Positions 13,481 to 24,899 of a DNA stretch of 64,000 nt are shown here, in pieces. The stretch is taken from NCBI GenBank assembly GCA_003344405.1, contig NOWV01000003.1:124001-188000 (forward strand). Direction: 5' to 3'. Source of the stretch: Trichoplax sp. H2. Lineage: Eukaryota > Placozoa > Uniplacotomia > Trichoplacea. Below the pieces are notes generated by a model, which was not told the DNA's origin, did not search any database, and saw nothing but the letters and a program-made list of their open reading frames with translations. The position numbers and the translations under genes are program-made. Every line of letters starts with the position of its first letter. Position 1 is the first letter of the stretch.

Positions 13481-14853
13481 ACTATCTAGGAATAGCGCAT
13501 TATCAGTAGATCCATTAATAATTGCGTCTAAATTATTTATCAGTGGAATGATAACGACCAAACGTATTTGTTTCGGTTGTATAAATTACAATGCATTATA
13601 ATTACAGCTAAGAAATGAATTCATTAAATCTGAGAAGTTACACTATTTTAATGTTAGGAAGTAACTCCGCAATGCACATGGCTCATAGCCATAGATGCTT
13701 TAATCGTACAATACAGTAAAAAGATTTTGTGTTTGTGCACATTACAGTACATACTCAGTCCAATATATGAGCAAAATAAAGAAAGGAAAGATTAGTAAAA
13801 AGTACAAGTAAAATACGCGAGTACAGTATAATACGAGCGATGAGTGTACTAGACATCTTCAATGAGCGTATCCGTATACGCCCGGGTACACTAGTATAAA
13901 TTAATAAATATAGCCATTTACAATGTACGAGTATTTAGGCAATTTCCGCATATTCAGCATGAGCGAAATACTGTATCCGATAATGTTAATGCCCAATCCA
14001 TAGTGCAATAAGAAACGCAGTTAATACTATAATTAACGTCATGCTAGCATTCGCGAAGACCTCTAAATAAATAGAAAATAAAAACTTTACGCGATACGAA
14101 TAGCATGTTTAAACTACAGTAATTGATTGAATTATGTAAGAAGCGAGCTTGTACTGAATTATTATAAAGTACTATGTAACTAGAAACTGTACAGTGTACA
14201 CTCTCCATTGTAAACTAAATTATGCAAGATAATCATTTGAATTATGCACTACATCGGCATCTAGAAATAACACTTCATTCAAATTACTGTACTTAAATAA
14301 AATAATTTGAAACAAACGTAATTTACCTCTTTTACTATTTCGATTATGCAATATGCTCAGATGATTGTGTAACAGCTAAACTGGAGCAATTTGGCTCATA
14401 AGTACCGGATATAATCATACGCTCTCCAAGACTATACAACTTCGTAAATATAACATATATTTATAATCTTGAACGAAATTCAGAGACTACATACTGAATA
14501 ATTTTTACAAATTCTGAATTAGTGAATTTCAGTGCATGAAAATATATTGTAAATAGTCACCTGGAAGTATTAATCACTAGTAGGATATAAAGGAAAGCAA
14601 GACGATTAAATGTATCAGTTCCTTAACACGAAAACTTTATTTGCAGTTAATAAAACTTTTTAAGATTGAAGGTGTCTATTAATGTTAGTAGTGCTCTGCA
14701 TATTCGTGCAATACATATTTATAAATAAATATATATGTATATGCAGTATAGTAGTGTACACTGTACAATATTGCCCCTAACAAGGATGTATGAGCAATTC
14801 GGGATCCAAAAAATTTAGTTTTATACTCGGACAGGTATGATAAATTCGGCATT
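13481..14853. other. Non-coding stretch downstream of Pax
   Basis: AT-rich, no exon recognised; short GTAC-containing pieces only. It holds the second copy of the 18-mer (13875-13892). Confidence 0.5.
13875..13892 (+). repeat. Copy 2 of a GC-rich 18-mer
   Basis: Same 18 bases as at 6661-6678, again followed by (T/A)GTA and an AT-rich tail. Confidence 0.5.
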
Positions 14854-15585
14854 CATGACGTTATCGTACTATGCCTTTTAAAATAGAATTTTATTTACTG
14901 CTCAATGGCGAGTTGGTGTTGTGCATCATATGCTTGTTTAGTTTATTTTCCTGATATTGAGGCAAAGATGTTCATATAACAAAGTACTGTATAATTGAGC
15001 GTAACTTGTCTCACTCTAGTCACCTTATAATAAGATTAACATATTCTCATAGATAAATTAAGGTTAAAAAGTCGATAGAGGGGTGCACTTTACCGTCGGA
15101 CAGCTGAATAGCAGTGCTTTAAAAAAGTTCAATACCATGCAAAACGTGCAGTACCTAAGGTACGGTGATCGAATCAGACTTTAAAAGGGATCTATACTGC
15201 ACATTAGTGTACAGTACGTCACAGTACGTGGCGCGTATTTCAGTCCGTCAAAAACAAATGGCCGAATTTAGAATATCTGTTGGACGTTGCGTTGCATAAA
15301 TTTTGCGCGAGTATTTAAAGTGTGTAATTTGACAAAATTTTTAAATATTATCGGTGCATAATAGTTGACATCTCAGTTGAGAGGAGAGGGGGTAAGCAAT
15401 GATTCAAACAACTTTTGCTATTCTCGTATAGTCTACTGTGCTGTACTTACATCAGACTACTTTCAATAAAGTAGCGTGTCCGAAAGAATCCTAAGATTTT
15501 ATGTTTACTAGCTCATTTCGTTCCTAAACTCATTCTCGGTATTAGCAAAATCGAACCAGCTCTCTCACCTCCAATCAGGCTAGCC
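14854..15585. repeat. Left copy of a contig-end duplication
   Basis: Repeated at 15606-16211 across the gap. The two copies agree at both ends but differ completely in the middle: about 15197-15440 here against about 15963-16060 there, so the haplotypes carry alternative internal segments. Confidence 0.87.
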
Positions 15586-15605
15586 NNNNNNNNNNNNNNN
15601 NNNNN
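15586..15605. other. Assembly gap (20 N)
   Basis: Fixed-length scaffold join with duplicated flanks. Confidence 0.98.
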
Positions 15606-16211
15606 CATGACGTTATCGTACTATGCCTTTTAAAATAGAATTTTATTTACTGCTCAATGGCGAGTTGGTGTTGTGCATCATATGCTTGTTAGTTTATTTT
15701 CCTGATATTGAGGCAAAGATGTTCATATAACAAAGTACTGTACTGTATAATTGAGCGTAACTTGTCTCACTCTAGTCACCTTATAATAAGATTAACATAT
15801 TCTCATAGATAAATTAGGGTTAAAAAGTCGATAGAGGGATGCACTTTACCGTCGGACAACTGAATAGCAGTGCTTTAAAAAGGTTCAATACCATACAAAA
15901 CGTGCAGTACCTAAAGGTACGGTGATCGAATCAGACTTTAAAAGGGATCTATACTGCACATACTATACGCTGGTTTATATTAAGCATACGGTACCACCTC
16001 AAAATTTCCATTTTTATCTTTATAGCTATATACTGTACAGTGTACAGTAGACCATACTCTACTGTACTGTACTTACATCAGACTACTTTCAATAAAGTAG
16101 CGTGTCCGAAAGAATCCTAAGATTTTATGTTTTCTAGCTCATTTCGTTCCTAAACTCATTCTCGGTATTAGCAAAAGCGAACCAGCTCTCTCACCTCCAA
16201 TCAGGCTAGCC
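15606..16211. repeat. Right copy of the contig-end duplication
   Basis: Second haplotype copy of 14854-15585, with a different central segment that includes a small GTACW run at about 16030-16073. Confidence 0.87.
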
Positions 16212-16254
16212 ATTAATAGATGATCAGTAATAGATAGTAAAATGTAGTGACTAC

Positions 16255-17268
16255 TATTACAATGACCATTTTTTAGATCAATATTACGTAACAGCATGAT
16301 TGGACAATTAACTTTCAAAAATATGTCCTAAGGCGGTAATCCTGGTATACGTTGTATAACTTCATTATTCATTTCGTCTACGCCATTATTTAGTACAGCA
16401 AGTATCGCACGATGAGCAAACCAAGATCGATCATTACAATTTCATTCTATGTCACTATACACATGATTTATCAAATTTTACCGTGTATTACAACAATTTT
16501 CGTCAGGTAACTCGATCATGGAATCGCTATTACTTCTTCCAAGATACGGAGTAAGTCCTTCGCCAACTGGCAATAACCAATTAGCATTATCTAACATTGT
16601 ACTTAATCATAGTCTCTTTCCTCATGTTTATTCTGGCGAGATCCTCGCTGCACTCGAAGTCTAATTTGTTCTTCCTGATCACAAAAACATGTCTGAATAC
16701 GCGCTGATTCAGCATCGTCGGCATTTCAAGCAGGACCCAAAATGCGATAGATTAATCCTTGAATTCTATAAGTACTCGCCCCACCAGCTATATTAACATC
16801 ATTAGCTTTCATGCTGGCCATGCATAAGCCACAATTAAATTTTCGTATATTAGCACGGAAATATTTTGAGACGGTATCCATATCTGTTAGCAATCTACGA
16901 AGTTCATCTAGAGGATCAGGCACTTCTTGAATCGCTATCTTTCCTGATAAGCAACATAAATCAAATTTTGGTTGATTTAAAGCGCCACCAAAGCGCTCTT
17001 CGATCGACATTAGGGCTTTACAATATCTACATTGCTTATTCATAAACCCACAACTATGCTTGTTGGTACAAATCCCAAACTCTTCTATAGTATCATTATT
17101 GTATAGGTGGGCACAACAATACATAGATCCATTCCATTGCTGATACATAGATCCATTCCATTGCTGAATCGACGACATATTCGTTTCTTGCAGGTAAACT
17201 TTAGTCACTACTATCCGTAAAATATAGTTTATAACTTTTCTATTACAGCAGCAGTAATAATTAATCAA
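16255..17268 (-). mobile_element. Degraded, internally deleted Helitron
   Basis: Rolling-circle transposon remnant. The open frame 17268-16726 (180 codons) holds the Helitron N-terminal helicase-like domain: CRYCKALMSIEERFGG, then KFDLCCLSGKI, then LLTDMDTVSKYFRANIRKFN and IQGLIYRILGP, in family order. After a stop the frame continues with QTCFCDQEEQIRLRVQR, like the region next to it in intact elements. Further on (about 16620-16255) appear WLLPVGEG, then RAILAVLNNGVDEMNNEVIQ, then KVNCPIMLLRNIDLKNG, which match the C-terminal part of the Pif1-like helicase. The Rep HUH/tyrosine part and helicase motifs I-IV are missing between the two blocks. Stops interrupt both, so it is inactive. A 24-nt tandem duplication encodes QQWNGSMY twice near the start. 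Confidence 0.85.
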
Positions 17269-19099
17269 CTTCAGATAGAAACGAAAAAATGCTCTACAGT
17301 ACAGTATATAGCACCTTTTCTGCAGTAAACAGTTTTTTTGCCATAGAAAGCATGAATCAATACATCAGTGCACAGTATCATATATAGCTGCTGTTTAGCA
17401 CCTCTTATACGGTAAATGCTTTAAGGTAGTGATCATCGATGTGAAGCAGCGGAGTACTTGAAGCTGTAACTTAGCCCCTGAGTGAAGTAAACGCACGAAT
17501 GCTATAAAGGCGAATCGGGGCGCTTGGGATGGAAAGGCGGATGACGTCTCACGTAGAAGCGCAAGTACTGTACCATTTCGTATACTGTACTACTGTTTCT
17601 TAATCTTACAATATCAACAGCAGCAAGTTAAAAGAACCCGAGTGGAGTTTCATACTGTTTCTGTATCTTATAATGCTAACAACTGCTATAAGCCCCGCTT
17701 CTATTATACTGTATAACGAAGGAAGGATAGTATTTCTTTGCATGTTGATCCAGTAGAGTTATGTTTGCTGATATTGACTCCGGTAGTGTTCTATTAATAA
17801 TAATAGCGAAGTTTCCTTTCATTTATGTAACTTTCGAATTTGTGCTAAGAACACCTTAATAAACCGTATTTGGTTACACTTGCACATACAAAGTACTGCA
17901 TGGCATAAACTGTATCACCAAAAATAGAGGTTAACAACACTGTACTGTAATATAAATTTAAAGAGTCCTTAGGTAGAGAAATATGAGAAATGACTCATTT
18001 TTATAACCGCGACACTTATTCCCACTAGTCTTTGATGAATGTGAGGTTACAATTGCGTAACGTATATACGCAAAGAGTACAGCGCTACACCATACATCTC
18101 GGTATATATCTACCCTATACAGTACAGTAAAGCCGTACTTGCAGAACCTTAATTATTTTAATAATTTGATATTGTCAGCATAGGCTAGAAGGTATGAATG
18201 GTCTCTGGATAGCTATCTATGTTACTTCTTTGTTGCTACAGTATTACGTAGAGAATTAACCTATTTGACCAGATACCTTAGAAGTATATTTATTGTATAT
18301 CCGACACAATGCATTGCGAAATTTGAAACAATGAATAGAGTCAATTAATTAATTATATTCAGTCTTGCATAATTTATTAACTTTGAAATTAGATATTAAA
18401 CCGAATTGTGCTAATAAACACTTCTCAAAGAGGTTTCAAAACAATGAATTTTCTACCAATCATATAAGATTTCGAATAGCTATTGTGTGTTTTTGTCTGA
18501 CATGCAAGGGCATTTGTACTGCAGTTACATGCATAAATACAGTATTGTATATATGTAGTACATCTAATGTATTGCATACTATACAAATATACGAAGTATA
18601 ACAGTGTATATGTAGATACCGTACATATGGGAATCTACAGTACATTAATAAAAATTTGATCAGTACGCATAGATTATTACTGCTTATGCTTAGAATTCAA
18701 ATTCAAAAGTAAATAATGTTTTAGAATGAAGTTAAGAACACAATAGTATATTTTCGCTTTACAATGAACCTACACGTACAGTATATAGATTGGTAAATCG
18801 TAAATTAGTATCTCGTAGGTACAGTACCTTCAATTTAAGTAAAGTATGCTGATGTATGAGTAGATACAAGGTATTCTGTATCGTTACTATCACGTTTTCG
18901 TAACTATAATAGTATATGACTACGTGAATATATCTAGAGTACTTCCAGAATCATATTACCGTATATCTCCCTTCGTGAATTTCTGGTTTGATAAAATTAC
19001 AATCACATAACAGAAATTTCGAAATGTCCTAGTTTTTATCAGAATTTTGGATAACAAACTTGAAAAGTAGGCAAAAGTGAATTAAACGAGATAAACACA
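17269..19099. other. Non-coding stretch upstream of PKG
   Basis: No exon recognised. Open frames near 18365-18645 on both strands overlap each other and carry no motif. It should include the PKG promoter. Confidence 0.5.
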
Positions 19100-22000
19100 A
19101 TGGGATCTGGAATAAGTGGGAGAATTGATCATCCCCAAAAGAAGTTTTCCAGTGAAAATAAAAAGAATTCAACTGCAATTAGAGATTACATTTCCCAGTT
19201 AGAAAAAAGTTTGAAAGAAGGACAAGAAACGATTTTGGTAAAAACTGAACAAGTTAAAAGGTTGGAAGACGCAGCAGCAGATAAGGACGAAAAAATATCA
19301 AACCTAAACATAGAGATTCGTAAACTTAAAGTTGTGCTATCACAACTGGAAAATGTATTATCGGACAATAAAATTGTCAATAAGTCGTATGGCTTTGAGG
19401 CCATGAAAAAAATTTCTGAAGCGATTTCGTCAGCTAATGGCCATGATAATGCGAGTATCCTAAAAGTAAAGAGATCTAGAGGCAAGAAGGTTGGCGTTTC
19501 GGGAGAGACAACCGCTATCAAATTGAAAGATGGTAAAGCATCGTTAAGAATGGATTTCAAATATTACAGTAAAGACACCAGGTAAACAATTATAATCATA
19601 ATAAACGCTGATCATTGAATTTTACTGTATTAATATGTATTCTTGTAGATTTCGTAGCATGATAATGTATCATATTTACCGCAAAACTGATCAAATACCA
19701 CGTATTTGAAACAGTTGTCGCTCCGCTTACTCAAAAAACGTATGCGACAGTAACAAGATGAAGATCTATGTTTTGAAATGTTGAAGCCTGAACCAATAGC
19801 AGTCAGCTCTATACTTGGACATTTTATTACATGCAGTCTATTTGCTGAGACTTTTCTTTAAGCATAATCATACTCGTATAATGTAATGTAGTATATAACA
19901 TACGTTAATTTGATCATTGTAGCAGTCGTACATTATAAGCAACTAGCGCAGTATATTCTCAAGTATTACTATATCTTTTACAGTAAGTAACAAATTTTTA
20001 TTTGTATTCTGGTTATTTTTTAGAAATAATTAATTTCTTACAATTAAGATGAATATACAAGAAAATTTGCGAAAATAGTGTCTAACTTAATTGTCTGATT
20101 TTCCAGCTGTAGGCAGCTAATAAGAAGAGTCATTCTAGAAAACGACTTCATGAAACATTTACAAATGCCACAAGTTCAAGAAATCGTAAAATGCATGTAT
20201 CCATGTACTTTTAATGAAAGCGATATAATTATACGCGAAGGAGAGTACGGGAATAGACTGTACGTTACGGCCGGTAAGTTCTCACGGCGGTATGCTATAT
20301 ATAAATTTTGTACGGTTGCTGGTACCATAGTATGTGTAGTATTGTGGTTCTGCGCATCTGTTATGTCGACGTTACCATAGAAACTTACTTTCTTAATTAA
20401 CAGAGGGAAATTTCGAGATAACAAAAGATGGAACCCTCCTGACTAAAGTTGGAGCTGGGGTAGCTTTTGGGGAATTAGCAATATTATATAATTGTAGGAG
20501 AACAGCGACTATTACTGGTAATAGGATTCATTACTTTTTTGAAAACTCTTTAGTGTATTCTAAAAGTTAAACTATATCTTATCCTTCGTAATAGCTACAA
20601 CAAAGTGTAAAGTATGGGCTATAGACCGCGAAGTATTTCAAATGATTATGTTAAAAACCGGAATAGCGCAACACGAGGAACATATGCAATTTTTGGAAAG
20701 GTATCTGATTTACGGACTTTATTTTCAATACTTGCAATTGCGATGAGACCTGCTGAACGAAGAACTGAAATCTAAAAATAGCGTTCCTCTACTGAAACAC
20801 CTACCTGCCGGAAAGCTCGCTAAAATTGCTGGTGTACTAGATGTTGTAAGTATATTGCTGTCGTTTAACTGTTTCTTTTGGACTATGAATCAAATATCAT
20901 GACAAGAAGGTTGACCCGTGTAGAATTACTATAAGCAAGAGGAGTACATTGTCCGTGAAAACGAAACAGGAGATACATTTTACATAATTAAGAAAGGAGA
21001 GGTGGGATTATATCAAAATTTAATACAAGATTTGATACAGTTGACCAATTATCCTTGATATTTTTTAATGTATGTTTATTTAGGTAATTGTAACGAGACG
21101 AATGATTGAGAAGAATAGTGACGTCTTCGTTCGTACTCTTGTTCGAGGGGACTATTTTGGCGAAAGAGCTTTACTTAGGTACATCGACTGTAATATACCG
21201 GACATGATTTTTTTACTTATATTACTGAAGAATGAACTCTTATTTGCGCACGAAAATAGTGAGGAAAGAAGGACAGCAAATATTATCGTCCAAAGTTCAG
21301 AAGTTGAATGTTTTGTATTAGATCGCGAGTGTGTACCTCACCAATAAATTATAATTTATTTACGAAATGAAATTAAAGAATTATACAACTCGATTATATA
21401 TTCTATGAATTTTGTTTTAGAGATTTTACACAGTTGATAGGTAATCTCGATGAATTGAAGGAGAAAGATTATCATGATGAAGTCTACAGAGGAACTAAGC
21501 TGGCTATTAGGTAAAAATGGCTAAAACGATTTCTGATTGCGATCATAATTATATTCTACAATTCTGAGATCATACGATCTGTCCATCTCGTAATTTAAAT
21601 ATTACACATTATTGTAACAACCTTAAATAAATTTAAACCTCAGAAATCCATCATCCACAACCAATGAATATAGCGAACTAGAGTTAAATGATTTTGAACA
21701 AATTGCAACTCTAGGAATGGGAGGCTTTGGCAGAGTGGAATTGGTAACTTTGACTGCAGTATGATATTGAACAATACTGTTACTATTCATAATACAAATT
21801 TTTTCCGAAAGGTGACACTAGTGAAAGATAAATCGAGATCATTTGCGTTAAAATGTATGAAGAAAAGACATATTGTGGAAACAAAACAGCAGGAGCACGT
21901 TTTCTCTGAGAAGAAGTTATTAACGGAACTAACTTCTCCGTTTGTCGTGAAGTATGATATTACATAAATTTATTATGATTTTTAACTGAAGTTTGTACGT

Positions 22001-24032
22001 AGAATTTTAATTAGTCCTTTATTTCTATGTAGATTATATAGAACCTTCAAGGATAAAAAATTTGTATACATGTTGATGGAAGTCTGTTTAGGTGGTGAAT
22101 TGTGGACCATCTTAAGAGACAGGTATATATTTTTAATGGGCATAATTTGGATGTAAGTCTACTCCGTATGTTGTTGTTTGTCCATGAACTGAAAATAATG
22201 ATTTTATTAATATTCATAATAACAGAGGAAATTTTGATGAGAATAGCACGAGATTTTTTACCGCTTGCGTGGTAGAGGCATTTGATTATCTCCACGTCAG
22301 AGGAATAGTTTATAGGGATCTTAAGGTATTATTCCTTATTATGTAATTGTAATGGTAAACTTGACTCTTAATCAACTATTAGAGTTTGGATTATATGCTA
22401 AATGTACAATACATATATTGTACATTTAGCATATAATCCAAACTCTAATAGTTGATTAAGAGTCAAGTTTACCATTACAATTAAGGAATTATGCTAAATA
22501 CTCGAATTTTATTTTCGTTCTATCGTTCCTATCAGCCTGAAAATTTGCTCTTAGACTCAATCGGCTATGTAAAATTGGTAAGTGTTACCTGACGAATTAA
22601 AGTAGAAGGCTGATGTGAAATGGAGAAATGAAATTATTAAATGCATCTAAGAATTTAGTCNNNNNNNNNNNNNNNNNNNNCATAATAACAGAGGAAATTT
22701 TGATGAGAATAGCACGAGATTTTTTACCGCTTGCGTGGTAGAGGCATTTGATTATCTCCACGTCAGAGGAATAGTTTATAGGGATCTTAAGGTATTATTC
22801 CTTATTATGTAATTGTAATGGTAAACTTGACTCTTAATCAACTATTAGAGTTTTGATTCTATGCAAATTGTACAATACATATATCATACATTTAGCATAT
22901 AATCAAAACTCTAATAGTTGATTACGAGTCAAGTTTACCATTACAATTATTTGTACATTTTGCATAGAATCAAAACTCTAATAGTTGATTAAGAGTCAAG
23001 TTTACCATTACAATTATGGAATTACGCTAAAATATTCGAATTTTATTTTCGTTCTATCCTTCCTATCAGCCTGAAAATTTGCTCTTAGACTCAATCGGCT
23101 ATGTAAAATTGGTAAGTTATACTTAACGAATTAAAGTAGAAGGCTGATGTGAAATGGAGAAATGAAATTATTAAATGCATCTAAGAATTTAGTCGATTTT
23201 ATTAGGTCGATTTTGGTTTTGCTAAAAAAGTCGGACTCGGAAGTAAAACTTGGACATTTTGTGGGACACCCGAATATGTATCTCCAGAAGTAATTTTAAA
23301 TAGAGGCCATAACTTTTGTGCTGATTACTGGGGCTTAGGGATTTTAATTTTCGAATTATTAACTGGAAGGTTAGCGTTAAATCAGGTCTACCAAAATTGA
23401 TCGTATTTTGTAATAACATGCAATTTATTTAACTAGCCCACCCTTTACATCCGATGACCCGATGAAAACATATAATTTAATACTGCGAGGCATAGATCGC
23501 GTCGATTTTCCGCGAAAGATTGGCAAAAATGCGCAAAACTTAATCAGAAAATTGTGCAAGTACTAAAAGACATATAATATGTAATATTTAAGTAACTTAT
23601 AAAATAAGACTTATATACAATATCGAATTCTATAGAGAAAACCCGGCAGAAAGAATAGGTTATCAAAAGAACGGTATTAAAGACATTCAGAAGCACAAGT
23701 ACGACTTTTCTGTGTACGACTAGTCGTAGGAAAAACATTTGTAAAACACATTTAACTAAACCAATGTAAACTATTTAGGTGGTTTCAGGGATTTGATTGG
23801 AACGGTCTAAGAAAACGGGAATTAAAGTCGCCCATGCAACCAACGGTAAAATTTGTTTTGTTTAATTTTTGAAATAAATATGGAATGGATTTCTTTAAAT
23901 TATAGATACGTTCACATTAACTATAAATTCCTATAGATTAACGGTCCATTAGACCATTCAAATTTTGATACCTTTGATCAAAGCAATGAGCTACCGACAG
24001 ACGAGACTAGTGGATGGGACGATAACTTTTAA
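19100..24032 (+). CDS. PRKG: cGMP-dependent protein kinase (PKG)
   Basis: Ser/Thr kinase activated by cGMP. Nineteen exons: 19100-19581, 20107-20273, 20404-20517, 20595-20700, 20782-20845, 20924-21001, 21084-21178, 21260-21328, 21421-21510, 21644-21743, 21812-21951, 22033-22122, 22226-22325 (or 22692-22791), 22536-22577 (or 23070-23111), 23206-23369, 23437-23559, 23636-23698, 23779-23845, 23937-24032. Counting each duplicated exon once gives 749 aa. Order: MGSG N-myristoylation signal, leucine-zipper-like coiled coil (about 30-95), autoinhibitory [12 protein letters not shown] with [20 protein letters not shown] with FGERALL and RTANI, kinase with [35 protein letters not shown], then an AGC tail ending SGWDDNF. 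The start with Gly2 resembles PKGII and fly DG2, so membrane attachment is likely. Confidence 0.97.
22215..22660. repeat. Left haplotype copy within PKG
   Basis: Holds the exons for the catalytic-loop region (22226-22325 and 22536-22577) and the hairpin intron. The same block follows the gap at 22681-23194. Confidence 0.93.
22344..22483. repeat. 140-nt palindrome in a PKG intron
   Basis: Near-perfect inverted repeat with arms of about 67 nt and a loop of 4-6 nt centred at 22413. It starts TAATTGTAATGGTAAACTTG and ends with the complement. It almost fills the 210-nt intron between the exons ending YRDLK and beginning PENLLLD. Flanking TA dinucleotides would suit a Tc1/mariner-type MITE or foldback element. 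Confidence 0.92.
22661..22680. other. Assembly gap (20 N) inside PKG
   Basis: Scaffold join in an intron. Two coding exons occur on both sides of it, so the gene model must use one side only. Confidence 0.98.
22681..23194. repeat. Right haplotype copy within PKG
   Basis: Second copy of 22215-22660 with intact splice sites at both exons. The intron is longer (278 against 210 nt) because the palindrome carries an extra arm. Confidence 0.93.
22810..23017. repeat. Three-arm version of the intronic palindrome
   Basis: One left arm (about 22810-22875) and two successive right arms (about 22880-22949 and 22950-23017). The second right arm matches the left arm of this copy best (GATTCTATGC against GCATAGAATC). 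The first resembles the arm of the other haplotype (GCATATAATC). Confidence 0.85.
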
Positions 24033-24899
24033 CAAAAATATGTTGCTTATTATTGAAATTTACGTTCGTTATTTACGTACGAGTACGTATACTGCAGATG
24101 TGTTATTAACGATTTTATATACTTATATATATGTGTGTTTATATAAATTAAGCAGCATATTATACTGTAAGTATAAAATTAAAAATGATTGTCGTGTTGA
24201 CTACTTATCTTCAATTTTCTCGTAAACTGTTTTTATAGTTTTAATTCGAAACTAAAACTACGTTATTGTTACAAATTTTTAGCTTTACAAGAAAAACTAA
24301 ATCGAAATATTGTACAAGCCTGTATAAACACTTTTTCTACATATTACATTGTTATTTGCTTAAAAGAATACATAAGTTTTATTAAATCAAAATCTATAGG
24401 TAAAATTTTGAACCGTATATCCTTGTTTTTTTGTACCTAATCCTGATAAATGACATACATTCTAGAGAACTGAAGGGGTATGGCGCTAGTACTTGATGTT
24501 TTTTTAATACGTTCAACGCAATCAATTAAAAAGCTAAGCGAGGTCATCACAGTACTGCAGCTAGCTATGCCTGCTACAGACAGGTTTTTAATGAATAATC
24601 TACCGCATATAATTTTTTGTTTTGAAGAATAACATCAAATACATGTCAGTTAAACATTAAAATACAATATTACTTAGTTGATAATTGATTCTACATCCGT
24701 TCATCTTCCGCCGAAGTGTCCTAGGTGGATAAGAAACTGTACTTTATTATACGATTTTAAATTGTAGTGGCTAGGTGTTTTTAAACTTTAAAAAATTCGA
24801 AACTGTACTTATTTGAAAACACTTGATGGTAGTAGCTAAGAGTTTTTAACTTTAATTAAAATAGATACAGTACCATGTTTACGCACTTAATAGTAGTAG
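24033..24899. other. Intergenic region between PKG and TM gene A
   Basis: The 3' ends of two convergent genes. Near 24770-24910 a short motif (GTAGTAGCTAGG/AGAGTTTTTAACTTTA) recurs about three times at roughly 65-nt spacing, a small degenerate tandem repeat. Nothing else seen. Confidence 0.5.
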
